This document shows positions 1 through 8,538 of a stretch of 28,251 nucleotides of DNA, piece by piece (the first letter of the stretch is position 1; every line of letters starts with the position of its first letter). Below the pieces are notes generated by a model. That model did not search any database. It saw only the letters and a program-made list of their open reading frames with translations, and was not told the origin of the DNA. The stretch lies in contig CAJFUS010000131.1 in assembly GCA_904420235.1 (NCBI GenBank), positions 1-28,251 on the forward strand, written 5' to 3'. The DNA is from Candidatus Neoanaerotignum tabaqchaliae (GTDB taxonomy: Bacteria; Bacillota; Clostridia; Lachnospirales; Anaerotignaceae). A program made the translations under genes and the position numbers.

Positions 1-2892
1 CAATTTATTAAATACATGAGCGAGGGCTACATCTCATCTGAAACATCTCTTGACATGCTTTACAGCAGCATGGAAGACAGTTCCTTTGTTTCGGACGGAG
101 AAATATGGCTTGACGGCTTTTCAAGCTTTACTCCCCAAGAGCTTAAAATTATAGAGCGTCTTATTAAATCGGCAAAAAACGTTTTTATAACCCTTACAAT
201 AAACAAAGCCGCCGTTAACAATCCAAATTTAAGTGAAACATCTGTTTTTTATCAAACAAAAAAAACCTACAGCCAAATAGTAAAGCTTGCCGAAAAAATA
301 GGAGTAAATGTTTCTGTAAAATATATGGGCGAGCCGCTTAGGTTTAAAACAGATGGTCTTAAAAATTTAGAGAACGGATTTCTTTATCATAACCCGTCTC
401 AAAATAAATGCGGAACTGAAATAGAAATATATTCCGCCGACACGCCTTTTGACCAAGCCCAAAACATTGTATGCCGCATAATAGAGCTAAGAAAAAACGG
501 ATATAAATTCAACGATATGGCCGTACTTACGGGAAATTTGGAAAACTCCGCTTCACTAATTAAAAGTATGCTGTTTCAAAATGGCATACCTGTTTTTACA
601 GATTTAAAAAGAGAGCTTATAGGCCACCCCATTATCGTTCTTGTGTCAAGCCTTATTGAAAGCGTTTTAACTTCAATGAACTATGAAAGCGTTTTTTCAC
701 TTATTAAAACCGGTCTTACGCCTTTTTCAAATGAAGAATGCGAAATACTTGAAAATTATGTGCTTGCTCACGGAATAAGAGGCTCTAAGTGGCAAAGAGA
801 GTGGAGCTATAAAGACGTCAATTCTGAAATTGATGGATTCAACCAGCAGATAAACCTACTCAGGGAAAAGTTCCTCAGCCTTATATCGCCTTTTTCAGAC
901 AAAATAAGCAAATCAAAAAAATATACGTCAGAAGAAATATGTTTGGCCATATTTTCATTTATAGATGAAAGCGGAGCCGCTATACGTCTTGAGGAAATAT
1001 CACAAAAATTCATATCCGACTCAATGGCGGACAAAGCCCACGAGAACAAACAAAGCTATAATGCTATGTGCCGCGTTTTTGACACAATGTGTTCAATAAC
1101 CGGCAGCGACAAAATGAGTCTGAAGGAATTTCTTGATATATTTAAAAGCGCTGTTTCATCTGAGAAAACAGCTATAATACCGCCTCAGCTTAACAGCGTT
1201 ATTATAGGCGATATAGAAAGAACGAGGCTTCACGAGGTAAAAGTTCTTTTTATAGCCGATGCAAACGACGGCATGTTTCCTGCGGTAAAAAGCTCCGGCG
1301 GAGTGTTTTCGGACTTAGAAAGAGAAAAGCTTTTAGGCGCCGGAGTTGAGCTTTCCGAAACGTCAAGAACATCAATGTTTTTTGGTCAGTTTAACGTTTA
1401 CAATGCCATAACTCGCCCAAGCGAAAGACTTTTTATAAGCTTCACTCAAAGCGATTTTTCGGGAAAATCCCTGCTTCCTTCTTCTATTATAGAAAAAATA
1501 AACAGGCTTTTCCCAAACGTTAAAACAACCTGCCTGAAAAGTCCGGAAACAGCAAGGCTTATGCTTAACTCTCAAACGGCTTTCCTGCAAAATATGGGCG
1601 CAGCCATGAAGCTTCCTGAGGGAAATATATTTAAACAGGCGTACAAATATATAAAATCCGGCGCTCCTGTATGCCGCAAAGCCGCGATTATGACAAAAAG
1701 CGAGGATTATGGTAAGATAAATGGCCTGCTGTCTGAAAAAACAGCCAATGAATACTTTGGCCGTTCCATATACTCAAGCATATCCCGTCTTGAAAAGTTC
1801 GCCTCATGTCCATATATGTATTTTATGTCTTACACAATGGGCGCTAAAGACAGACCTATATACCAAATTAACACGCCGGATTTAGGAATACTTTTTCATG
1901 CTGTTTTGGAGGATTTCTCAAAAGAGCTTGAAAAATCCGGCACAAGCTGGGAAAACACAAACCCTGAACAAATTGAGGAAATTATCTCAACCTCTGTGGA
2001 CAATATTTCAAGCTCCATAGGAGGCGATTTGTTTCTTTCCTCAAACACAACAAAATATTTGGTTAAACGCCTTAAAAGAATATCCGTAAGAACGGTTTCA
2101 ACACTTATAGACCACGTTAAAAGCGGGTCATTCACGCCGTACTCCTTCGAGCTTAAGTTCGGTTCCGGTCAGCTTCCGCCCATAGTGCTTGATATAGGCG
2201 GAGGCAAAAAAATGTATCTTACGGGAAAGGTTGACAGGGTGGACATACTTGATGAAAACGGAAGCATATATGTTAAAATAATAGACTACAAATCCGGAGG
2301 GAAAAAATTCAGCCTTCAGGACATATATTACGGCCTTCAGCTTCAGCTTATAATATACCTTGACGCCATAATAAAAAGCGGGCTTTTCAAGGGAAACGAC
2401 GTTATTCCCGGCGGAGTATTCTATTTCAACATAAAGGACCCTATAATAAAATCCATTGATGAACTTACGGCCGACGACATAAAAAGGCTTATAGAAAAGG
2501 AGCTTAAAATGTCCGGACTTGTTCTTATGAATGAAAACGTTATAAGGGGAATTGATAAATACTTTGAAAAATCATCGGACATAATACCCATTTCCTACAA
2601 AAGCGACGGAAATCTTTCTCAAACCTCATCGGCTATTGACTTTAAAGGCTTTAACGCCATTATGGATTATTGTCTTAAAACAGCATCATCGCTGGGCAAA
2701 GAGATAGTCAAGGGGAATATATCTCCCTCGCCTTTTGTAAGCGGCGGAAAAACCCCTTGTCTATACTGCGCATACAAAAGCGTATGCCCTTTTGACAGCG
2801 ATATACACAAAGGCCGAAATCTTAAATCAATAAATAAAGATGATATTATAAATATAATAGAAAACAGCGAAGATTCTGTTGAAAACCAATAA
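1..2892 (+). CDS. addB: AddB, ATP-dependent helicase/nuclease subunit B (5' end missing)
   Basis: Partner of AddA in the Gram-positive counterpart of RecBCD, which resects double-strand breaks to load RecA. The reading frame is open from base 1, so the gene starts upstream; about 963 codons are present against roughly 1,160 in Bacillus, and the N-terminal Walker region is outside the window. Residues below count from the Met at 16. The C-terminal nuclease shows a G-x3-H element (LGILFHAVLEDF), a GKVDRVD motif (737-743) and IDYKSGG (756-762, with D757 and K759). The four Cys that clamp the iron-sulfur cluster are present: C598 (FASCPYMY) and C915, C918, C924 as C-x2-C-x5-C. An inactivated helicase-like core precedes the nuclease, as is usual for AddB. 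The gene that follows is convergent recO; addA is not downstream. Identity is secure. Confidence 0.95.
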   Translation, partial: QFIKYMSEGYISSETSLDMLYSSMEDSSFVSDGEIWLDGFSSFTPQELKIIERLIKSAKNVFITLTINKAAVNNPNLSETSVFYQTKKTYSQIVKLAEKIGVNVSVKYMGEPLRFKTDGLKNLENGFLYHNPSQNKCGTEIEIYSADTPFDQAQNIVCRIIELRKNGYKFNDMAVLTGNLENSASLIKSMLFQNGIPVFTDLKRELIGHPIIVLVSSLIESVLTSMNYESVFSLIKTGLTPFSNEECEILENYVLAHGIRGSKWQREWSYKDVNSEIDGFNQQINLLREKFLSLISPFSDKISKSKKYTSEEICLAIFSFIDESGAAIRLEEISQKFISDSMADKAHENKQSYNAMCRVFDTMCSITGSDKMSLKEFLDIFKSAVSSEKTAIIPPQLNSVIIGDIERTRLHEVKVLFIADANDGMFPAVKSSGGVFSDLEREKLLGAGVELSETSRTSMFFGQFNVYNAITRPSERLFISFTQSDFSGKSLLPSSIIEKINRLFPNVKTTCLKSPETARLMLNSQTAFLQNMGAAMKLPEGNIFKQAYKYIKSGAPVCRKAAIMTKSEDYGKINGLLSEKTANEYFGRSIYSSISRLEKFASCPYMYFMSYTMGAKDRPIYQINTPDLGILFHAVLEDFSKELEKSGTSWENTNPEQIEEIISTSVDNISSSIGGDLFLSSNTTKYLVKRLKRISVRTVSTLIDHVKSGSFTPYSFELKFGSGQLPPIVLDIGGGKKMYLTGKVDRVDILDENGSIYVKIIDYKSGGKKFSLQDIYYGLQLQLIIYLDAIIKSGLFKGNDVIPGGVFYFNIKDPIIKSIDELTADDIKRLIEKELKMSGLVLMNENVIRGIDKYFEKSSDIIPISYKSDGNLSQTSSAIDFKGFNAIMDYCLKTASSLGKEIVKGNISPSPFVSGGKTPCLYCAYKSVCPFDSDIHKGRNLKSINKDDIINIIENSEDSVENQ

Positions 2893-3216
2893 TAAAATCT
2901 TCTATTGATTTATAAACTGTAAGCCTTTCACAAAATACTTACAATTTAATTTTGAAAATACAATATGTGTTTTTAAACCAACTATACCAATAATAACAAA
3001 TATAAATAATCTCCATTTGTATAATAATGACGCATAATCCGTTTTATACTAAAGGAGATTGTTTTTATATTCTTATATGTGTACTCCGGCGGGCAGATTC
3101 AGCCATAAAAAATCGTAGCTAATAGAGCGGTGATATAAGAAGCTTTTTATGGGAAACGGCATTCGGCCGTCCCTCTGTTTGCTTTCTTAAAGCTGTGCTT
3201 TTAATTCCGGGTCTTT
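2893..3216. other. Convergent intergenic region addB/recO
   Basis: There is no credible gene in this 324-base stretch. The first half is AT-rich and contains only a weak GTAAG...CTTAC hairpin after addB and a widely spaced repeat AATCTCC (3008-3014) / GGAGATT (3054-3060), the latter followed by T5. The second half holds the candidate structured RNA. No classic GC-stem-plus-T-run terminator is seen for recO on the - strand: the GGGACGGC...GCCGTTTCCC hairpin (3151-3173) is followed by ATAAAAAG rather than a T run. Confidence 0.6.
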
Positions 3217-3218
3217 TT
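3081..3218 (+). ncRNA. Candidate structured RNA between addB and recO
   Basis: This block is visibly more GC-rich than the AT-rich DNA before it and folds well on the + strand. CCATAAAAA (3103-3111) pairs perfectly with TTTTTATGG (3144-3152). Inside that arm TCGTAGCT (3113-3120) pairs with AGCGGTGA (3126-3133) with one mismatch and two wobbles. A third hairpin is GGG-AA-ACGGC / GCCGT-CCC (3151-3173), a fourth TTAAAGC / GCTTTTAA (3187-3204). TCCGG (3085-3089) can close the whole with CCGGG (3207-3211), followed by a T5 run (3214-3218). TATAAT (3020-3025) and TATACT (3045-3050) lie upstream but lack good -35 elements. I cannot assign a family; 6S-like RNA was considered but the shape is not a single rod. 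The 3' end abuts the recO stop codon, so part of it may instead be a bidirectional terminator region. Confidence 0.35.
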
Positions 3219-3972
3219 ACATATTAAAATTAAGTTTTTTTATAAAATTAACAGAATTAAGCGATGGGGATATATGGTTTCTTATATATACCCACATTAC
3301 GGTCTCCAGCTGCTTAAGAACCTCTTCCGAAACATTAAAGGCAAACATTTTTTTGCCGTTGTTTGAAAGCACAAAATCTATAGCCTTTGCCGTGCCTTCT
3401 ATAAGAGGCATGCCGCCGTTTATTTTAAGGGAACAGCCGCCGCATATAACGCCTCCGGCCCGCGATGAAAAAAACTTCTTTTCTTGGTCTAAGTTTTTTC
3501 CGCAGACGGTGCATTTTCCACTTTCAGCCATAAAACCTAAAAGGCCCAAAAGTTTAATTTGGAATATTACACTTGCAAGTCTTGGCGGAAAATCCGTTCC
3601 TGAGAGCACAGCAAAAGTTATAAGAACCAAGTGAAGAATCTCATCGCTTTCTATGCCTTCTGGAATGGATTTTTCAGTAATTTCGGATATTACAGAAGCA
3701 TAAGACATTTTTTCAAAATCAATCCGTATGTCATAAAAGGATTCTATTAAATCTCCGGCCACAGCGTTATAAAAGTTTCTGTTTCTATAGGCCGAAAACG
3801 AGCTGTAACTAAAAAGCTGAGTTGGAGCGGCAAGAGGACTTTTAGCGCTTTTGGCCCCTCTTGCCGTAAGAGTTATTTTCCCGATTCCCTTAGCCAAAAC
3901 AATAAGTCTTTTGCCTGTTTCGCTATAAGTTTCTTCTCTTAATATAAGCCCGTCAAAAATCTCAGCAGCCAT
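3217..3972 (-). CDS. recO: RecO, recombination mediator
   Basis: RecO works with RecR and RecF in gap repair and in loading RecA onto SSB-coated single strands. The 251 residues match the usual length (about 255 in Bacillus). The N-terminal OB-fold is recognisable (LILREETYSETGKRLIVL, then GKITLTARGAKSAKSPL, about 9-48), the middle is helical, and the C-terminal half carries a zinc-binding set C154-x2-C157 and C177-x2-C180, the form typical of Gram-positive RecO. The ATG start follows an AAGGTG site 9 bases away. It lies 11 bases after era and is the last gene of the yqfC-recO cluster; era-recO adjacency is classical in Firmicutes. Confidence 0.95.
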   Translation of the reverse strand: MAAEIFDGLILREETYSETGKRLIVLAKGIGKITLTARGAKSAKSPLAAPTQLFSYSSFSAYRNRNFYNAVAGDLIESFYDIRIDFEKMSYASVISEITEKSIPEGIESDEILHLVLITFAVLSGTDFPPRLASVIFQIKLLGLLGFMAESGKCTVCGKNLDQEKKFFSSRAGGVICGGCSLKINGGMPLIEGTAKAIDFVLSNNGKKMFAFNVSEEVLKQLETVMWVYIRNHISPSLNSVNFIKKLNFNM

Positions 3973-3983
3973 AAAATCGCACC

Positions 3984-4889
3984 TTAAATCTTTTTAAAAT
4001 CATATCCGAAATTCTTAAGCAGAAAATCGCTGTCGCGCCAATCTTTTTTAACTTTAACCCAAAGCTGAAGATTAACCTCACTTCCTAAAAGGGAAGTTAT
4101 ATCCTCTCGTGATTTTATTCCTATGTTTTTAAGCATATTTCCGCCTTTTCCTATAATAATTCCCTTGTGAGACTCTCTCTCACAATATATAACAGCCTCA
4201 ATATCAACTAAATCCCTGTCCGGTCTTTTTTTCATTGAGTTTATTTCAACAGCTATGCCGTGCGGAACCTCGTCTCTAAGAAGCCTAAGAGCCTTTTCCC
4301 TTATAAGCTCGGACACAATTTGCCTTTCCGGCTGGTCAGTAACCATATCGTCAGGGAAATATTTAGGCCCCACCGGAAGATACTTTTTTATAACTTTTAA
4401 AAGCTCGTCCATATTTTTACCGCTTAAGGCCGAAACCGGAACAATATCGGCAAATTTATAGGCTCTGCTGAAAACATCCACTGTGCGGAGGATTTTTTCC
4501 TCATCGGCCGTATCGGTTTTATTTATCACAAGCACAACAGGAGTTTTTGTTTTTTTTAGCCGTTCCATAACATTCTCGTCATCAGGCAAAATTCTACCAA
4601 GCGGCTCAACAAGCATAAGCACAGCGTCAACCTCGCTGAATGTTGTTTCGGCGGCTTTAACCATATAATCGTCAAGCTTATACTTCGTTTTATGTATGCC
4701 CGGCGTGTCTATAAACACCGCCTGAAAATCCGGCTTTGTAAGTATAGCTTGTATTTTATTTCTTGTTGTTTGAGGCTTAGGCGACATAATGGCTATTTTC
4801 TCACCTATAATATAATTCATAAGTGTTGATTTTCCAACATTAGGCCTTCCAACAAGCGATACAAAACCGGAATAAAATTTATTGCTCAA
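3984..4889 (-). CDS. era: Era, ribosome-assembly GTPase
   Basis: Era is an essential GTPase that binds the 3' end of 16S rRNA and checks 30S maturation. At 301 residues it is full length. The GTPase motifs are G1 GRPNVGKS (14-21), a G2 region around TTR (41-43), G3 DTPG (61-64), G4 NKTD (123-126) and G5 SAL (153-155). A KH RNA-binding domain follows, with the GxxG loop GKGG at 247-250. The start is TTG at 4889, one base after the stop of the uracil-DNA glycosylase gene, with GAGGAG about 7 bases upstream; no closer ATG precedes the conserved FVSLVGRPNVG stretch. Translational coupling to the upstream gene is likely. YbeY, encoded in the same cluster, also acts in ribosome maturation. Confidence 0.97.
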   Translation of the reverse strand: MSNKFYSGFVSLVGRPNVGKSTLMNYIIGEKIAIMSPKPQTTRNKIQAILTKPDFQAVFIDTPGIHKTKYKLDDYMVKAAETTFSEVDAVLMLVEPLGRILPDDENVMERLKKTKTPVVLVINKTDTADEEKILRTVDVFSRAYKFADIVPVSALSGKNMDELLKVIKKYLPVGPKYFPDDMVTDQPERQIVSELIREKALRLLRDEVPHGIAVEINSMKKRPDRDLVDIEAVIYCERESHKGIIIGKGGNMLKNIGIKSREDITSLLGSEVNLQLWVKVKKDWRDSDFLLKNFGYDFKKI

Positions 4890-4890
4890 A

Positions 4891-5463
4891 TTATTTCTCC
4901 TCTCTTAACTCATCAAACTTTCTTCTTACAGCCTTTATATCTTCCCACGCCGGTTTCTTTTTAGACATATCCCTTAAAACAGCCGATGGGTGGAATGTGG
5001 CGCACATATAAATACCCTTTCGCTCAAACCACACGCCTCGTTCCTTAGTTATCTTAAAATCAGGATTTATAAGAGCCTTAGCGGCTATTCTTCCAAGGCA
5101 GACTATTATTTTTGGCCGCACAAGCAAAAATTGGCGCCTTAAATATCCAATACAAGCGGCCTGCTCTTCCTCAAGAGGGTCTCTGTTATTCGGCGGCCTG
5201 CATTTAACAACATTGGCTATGTAATAATCGTCGTCCTCAAAGCCTGCCGCTATAAGCAGTTTGTCAAGAAACTGTCCGGCGGGACCGACAAACGGCACGC
5301 CGCTAAGGTCCTCCTGTTCGCCTGGTCCCTCCCCAACAAACATAAGTCTGGCAGTGCGGCTGCCTCTTTCTATAACAACATTGTGCCTTGTTTCCGAAAG
5401 GCTGCATTTATGGCAGGAAAGGCACATTCCCTCAAGTTCTTCCCAGCTTACATTCAAAACCAA
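4891..5463 (-). CDS. Uracil-DNA glycosylase, family 4 (iron-sulfur)
   Basis: Removes uracil from DNA to begin base excision repair. The 190-residue protein has the family 4 (UDGa) signature: motif GEGPGEQED (44-52), FVGPAGQFLD (59-68), KCRPPNNR (87-94) and the catalytic-loop motif FHPSAVLR (157-164, H158). Iron-sulfur ligands by comparison with the Thermus enzyme are C17 and C20 (CHKC), C88 and C104; C14 is an additional nearby Cys. The called start is TTG at 5463, but a second in-frame TTG two codons later (5457) sits at a better distance from the GGTG site. It lies between cdd and era, a place where Bacillus has no such gene, and it overlaps nothing. Family identity is firm; the exact start is not. 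Confidence 0.9.
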   Translation of the reverse strand: MVLNVSWEELEGMCLSCHKCSLSETRHNVVIERGSRTARLMFVGEGPGEQEDLSGVPFVGPAGQFLDKLLIAAGFEDDDYYIANVVKCRPPNNRDPLEEEQAACIGYLRRQFLLVRPKIIVCLGRIAAKALINPDFKITKERGVWFERKGIYMCATFHPSAVLRDMSKKKPAWEDIKAVRRKFDELREEK

Positions 5464-5485
5464 TCACCGCTTTTCATAATAAAAG

Positions 5486-5866
5486 TTAAAGACTAAAGGC
5501 TTCCGGCAAAAGCTCTTTAAGCTTAAAAACCTTTATTCTGCCGTTAACATCTCCCAAAACAACATCGCCCTGCGGCATAAACTCCCACAAAACCTGTCTG
5601 CATATTCCGCATGGAAACGTAAATCCTCTCCCTGACGACATTATTGCTATTTTTAAAAACTCTTTTTTACCTTCTGATACAGCTTTAAAAACAGCAGTTC
5701 TTTCGGCGCAGTTAGAGGCGCCGTAAGAGGCGTTCTCTATGTTGCAGCCGGTATAAACACTTCCGTCACGACACAAAACAGCCGCTCCAACCTTAAATCC
5801 GGAATAAGGCGCATAGGCATTTTGCGCCGCCTTTTCAGCAAGCTTTAAAAGCTCAATATTTTCCAT
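5486..5866 (-). CDS. cdd: Cytidine deaminase
   Basis: Deaminates cytidine and deoxycytidine to uridine forms in pyrimidine salvage. At 126 residues it is the short homotetrameric type. The zinc site is C53-A-E55 (catalytic Glu) plus P85-C86-x2-C89, the all-Cys ligand set of Gram-positive enzymes. The substrate segment GCNIENASYGASNCAERTA (40-58) is intact. The ATG start is preceded by GGCGGAG. It lies 21 bases after ybeY and 22 bases before the glycosylase gene. In Bacillus dgkA separates ybeY and cdd; it is absent here. Confidence 0.96.
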   Translation of the reverse strand: MENIELLKLAEKAAQNAYAPYSGFKVGAAVLCRDGSVYTGCNIENASYGASNCAERTAVFKAVSEGKKEFLKIAIMSSGRGFTFPCGICRQVLWEFMPQGDVVLGDVNGRIKVFKLKELLPEAFSL

Positions 5867-5887
5867 ACAAAAATCTCCGCCTTAAAG

Positions 5888-6355
5888 TTATCTTGTTATG
5901 CCAAGATTTCCAAGTATCTTTTCCTGCTTTTCAAACATAATGTCTCTTTCCTCCGGCTCCATATGGTCATATCCCATAAGGTGAAGCATACTGTGAGCCG
6001 TTAAAAAGGCTATCTCACGCCTTAAACCATGACCATACTCCTCTGCCTGAGATATGGCCTTCTCTATTGAAATTATTATATCACCAAGAATAATCTCATC
6101 GTTCTCGTTAACGTCGGCAACTTCTCCTTCTTCAAATGTAAGCTGAGGAAAACTCAAAACATCTGTTTCCTTGTCAATGTGGCGGAATTGCTTATTTATG
6201 TTTTTTATTTCACTGTTATCAACAATGGATATGCTTACCTCACATTGAGTGTCAAAATTTTCAAATTTAAGACTTTCTAAAACCACATCATTAAACAGCC
6301 GCTCAAACTCATCATCTAAAACCCAGTCGGTTCTGTTATCTATAAGAACAGTCAA
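5888..6355 (-). CDS. ybeY: YbeY, endoribonuclease for rRNA maturation
   Basis: Single-strand-specific metallo-endoribonuclease that takes part in 16S rRNA 3' end processing and late 70S quality control. The 155 residues end in the diagnostic metal motif H121-x3-H125-x5-H131 (HSMLHLMGYDH). The upstream core signature is present as RHIDKETDVLSFP (58-70) and GDIIIS (91-96). The start is TTG at 6355, one base after the pgpH stop, with GGGAGG about 10 bases upstream inside the end of pgpH, so translation is probably coupled. PhoH two genes upstream and Era two genes downstream are its usual partners. Confidence 0.95.
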   Translation of the reverse strand: MTVLIDNRTDWVLDDEFERLFNDVVLESLKFENFDTQCEVSISIVDNSEIKNINKQFRHIDKETDVLSFPQLTFEEGEVADVNENDEIILGDIIISIEKAISQAEEYGHGLRREIAFLTAHSMLHLMGYDHMEPEERDIMFEKQEKILGNLGITR

Positions 6356-6356
6356 T

Positions 6357-8534
6357 TTACTTTTCCTCCCTGCACCTTATTGCTTCTTTTTTTCTGGTCT
6401 CGTCAACCTCTTCCTGCTTAGGGTATGACACTCTATGGTGATACATACCACTTAACATTTTCATAAACGATTTTTTAATAACTTCTATTTCCTTAAGGTC
6501 AAGACGACAATCGTCAAGCTGCCCATCATCAAGCTTGTCCTTAAAAAGTTTATCAACAAGACCCTCTATGCCAGCAGAGTCGTTTCCAGATGAAACATAG
6601 CTCCTTACAGCCGCCTCTACGGTATCGGCAAGCATAACAACCGCAGCTTCCTTACTTTGAGGTATGGGCCCTGGATATCTGAAATCACTTTCATGCACTA
6701 CATCGCCTGTTTTGTCCTTTTCCTTGGCACATTTTACAAAAAAGTATTTAACAAGTGTTGTTCCATGATGCTGCTCTATTATATCCCTAACAACCTTTGG
6801 AAGTCCGGCATCATCGGCCATTTCAAGACCGTCGGAAACATGGCGCATAATCATTTGAGCGCTTACTGAGGGGTCTAAATTATCATGTATATTCTCTCCA
6901 AATTGATTTTCACTGAAGCACTGCGGATTTTTAAGCTTGCCTATATCATGAAAAAGCGCGCCTACTTTAGCTAATGTTTCGTTGGCATATATCTCATAGG
7001 CCGCAGTTTCAGCTAAATTGGCAACAACAAGGCTGTGATGATACGTTCCCGGTGTTTCTATTATAAGCCTGCGCATAATCTCGTTGTTTGGATTGGCCAG
7101 CTCCGCCAATGTAAATTTTGTGTTTATGCCAAAAACACCTTCCCACAGAGGCAGGCTTCCTATAACCATAACTAATGAAACAACTCCTATAACACAAGCG
7201 TAAAGACTTCCCATAAAAATTGTGTTGGAATATCCGCTTGTAAAAATAGATATGGCAAAATACGCCGCCATATTTATAAATCCAACGGCAACAGCCACAA
7301 TAAGCACCATCGTTCTTTTTTGGGTATACTGCACAAGTATCGCGGAAAAACTTCCCGTTATAAGAAAATATACAAGAAAGAACAAGTCACCATTAAATAT
7401 AAAGCAGCCTATTACGCAAACAAAAATATTAAGTACCAAAGCTATTTTAGGCTTTATCAATATGGACACAAGCATTGCGAAAACACTTAAGGGAACGAAG
7501 GCGTAATCGTTCAATCTTTCGGTAGCAAACATTATAGCAAGTGCCAAAAGATATATAAAAAACAGCAGAAGGGATGTTCCGGATTTTTCCATAGCTCTTT
7601 TTTGTATTGTTCCAAGATAGAGACATGCAGCCGTAAAACATAAAAAAGCCAACATACAGCTTCCGGTTATATGTATAAAGCTGTCCCTGTAGCCGTTGTT
7701 TATAAGCCCCAACTCCATAAGAACCGCAAAGGCCTCCTCGGTTATAACCTCGCCGCTGTCTATTATTTTTTGATTTTTAAGTATCATAACCGGCTCAACT
7801 TCAGATGCCCTCTGCTCCTTGGCGGCCTCAATGGCCTCTTCATCAAGCACAAGGTTAGGCACAACAACAGAATCTACAGTTGAATAGGCCATTGACTTTA
7901 AAATGTCATTCCATTGGTATGCGTCTATTATGCTACGGGCCTGTTCAACAACCCTGTCTCTTGTGTCGTCAGTTATCCCCTGTTCAAAGGCATAGTCGGC
8001 GGCGTATTTTATGTCCTCCTTAAATTTTTCCTTGTCCTCTGTTGAGAGCTTATCATACTCCTCATACTGAACAGGCGAAAAATAAATTGGTATGCTCACT
8101 GCCGGATTAATAGCGTAATTATATTCCGGCACAGCATTAACCTCATTTCCTCCTATACGGCTTAAGGCGTTTTTGCGTGCCGCTTCCTGTCCTGCCTCAA
8201 TTTTCATTTCAGCTATTGCGCTGTCGACAGATTCAAAAAAGCTGTCAATCTGTTCTTTAGCGTTAACAGCAACGTCCGGGTCGTGCTTATAAAGCTCCCC
8301 TACACTTTCCTCGGCTTTTTGCCTAAGTCTTTGAGTCTCAACCGTATTTTCAACATTTCTTGTGGCTATATATCTTTTAGGCGATATATCGCCTACATTA
8401 AGTGTTTCGGAAACGGCCATAAACGCTCCAGAGAATATAACCAGCACTGTGGCGGCAAAGGCCAGCGCCATAAGAAAAAAATCAAACTTTCTGTTCTTTA
8501 TTGTATTAAAGTACCTCGCAATACGTTTATTCAT
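6357..8534 (-). CDS. pgpH: PgpH/YqfF-type 7TM-HD cyclic-di-AMP phosphodiesterase
   Basis: Membrane HD-domain protein expected to hydrolyse c-di-AMP, as shown for Listeria PgpH. At 725 residues it has the full layout: an N-terminal membrane segment (about 18-40), a large extracytoplasmic 7TMR-HDED domain (about 45-283), a run of seven membrane segments (about 285-462) and a cytoplasmic HD domain (about 480-710). Metal-binding candidates are H500 (TYHHSL), H529-D530 (FHDIGKLKNP), H564, H589-H590 (EQHHG) and D637 (LADTVEAA). It starts 4 bases after the phoH stop. The position between phoH and ybeY matches Bacillus yqfF. Substrate is assigned from the family, not from a residue unique to this copy. 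Confidence 0.93.
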   Translation of the reverse strand: MNKRIARYFNTIKNRKFDFFLMALAFAATVLVIFSGAFMAVSETLNVGDISPKRYIATRNVENTVETQRLRQKAEESVGELYKHDPDVAVNAKEQIDSFFESVDSAIAEMKIEAGQEAARKNALSRIGGNEVNAVPEYNYAINPAVSIPIYFSPVQYEEYDKLSTEDKEKFKEDIKYAADYAFEQGITDDTRDRVVEQARSIIDAYQWNDILKSMAYSTVDSVVVPNLVLDEEAIEAAKEQRASEVEPVMILKNQKIIDSGEVITEEAFAVLMELGLINNGYRDSFIHITGSCMLAFLCFTAACLYLGTIQKRAMEKSGTSLLLFFIYLLALAIMFATERLNDYAFVPLSVFAMLVSILIKPKIALVLNIFVCVIGCFIFNGDLFFLVYFLITGSFSAILVQYTQKRTMVLIVAVAVGFINMAAYFAISIFTSGYSNTIFMGSLYACVIGVVSLVMVIGSLPLWEGVFGINTKFTLAELANPNNEIMRRLIIETPGTYHHSLVVANLAETAAYEIYANETLAKVGALFHDIGKLKNPQCFSENQFGENIHDNLDPSVSAQMIMRHVSDGLEMADDAGLPKVVRDIIEQHHGTTLVKYFFVKCAKEKDKTGDVVHESDFRYPGPIPQSKEAAVVMLADTVEAAVRSYVSSGNDSAGIEGLVDKLFKDKLDDGQLDDCRLDLKEIEVIKKSFMKMLSGMYHHRVSYPKQEEVDETRKKEAIRCREEK

Positions 8535-8538
8535 AAAA

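Noticed and set aside
3077..3118. 13-codon frame (starting MCTPAGRF) after a GGAG in the addB/recO gap
   Set aside because: The GGAG is about 20 bases from the ATG and the frame lies inside the proposed RNA stems.
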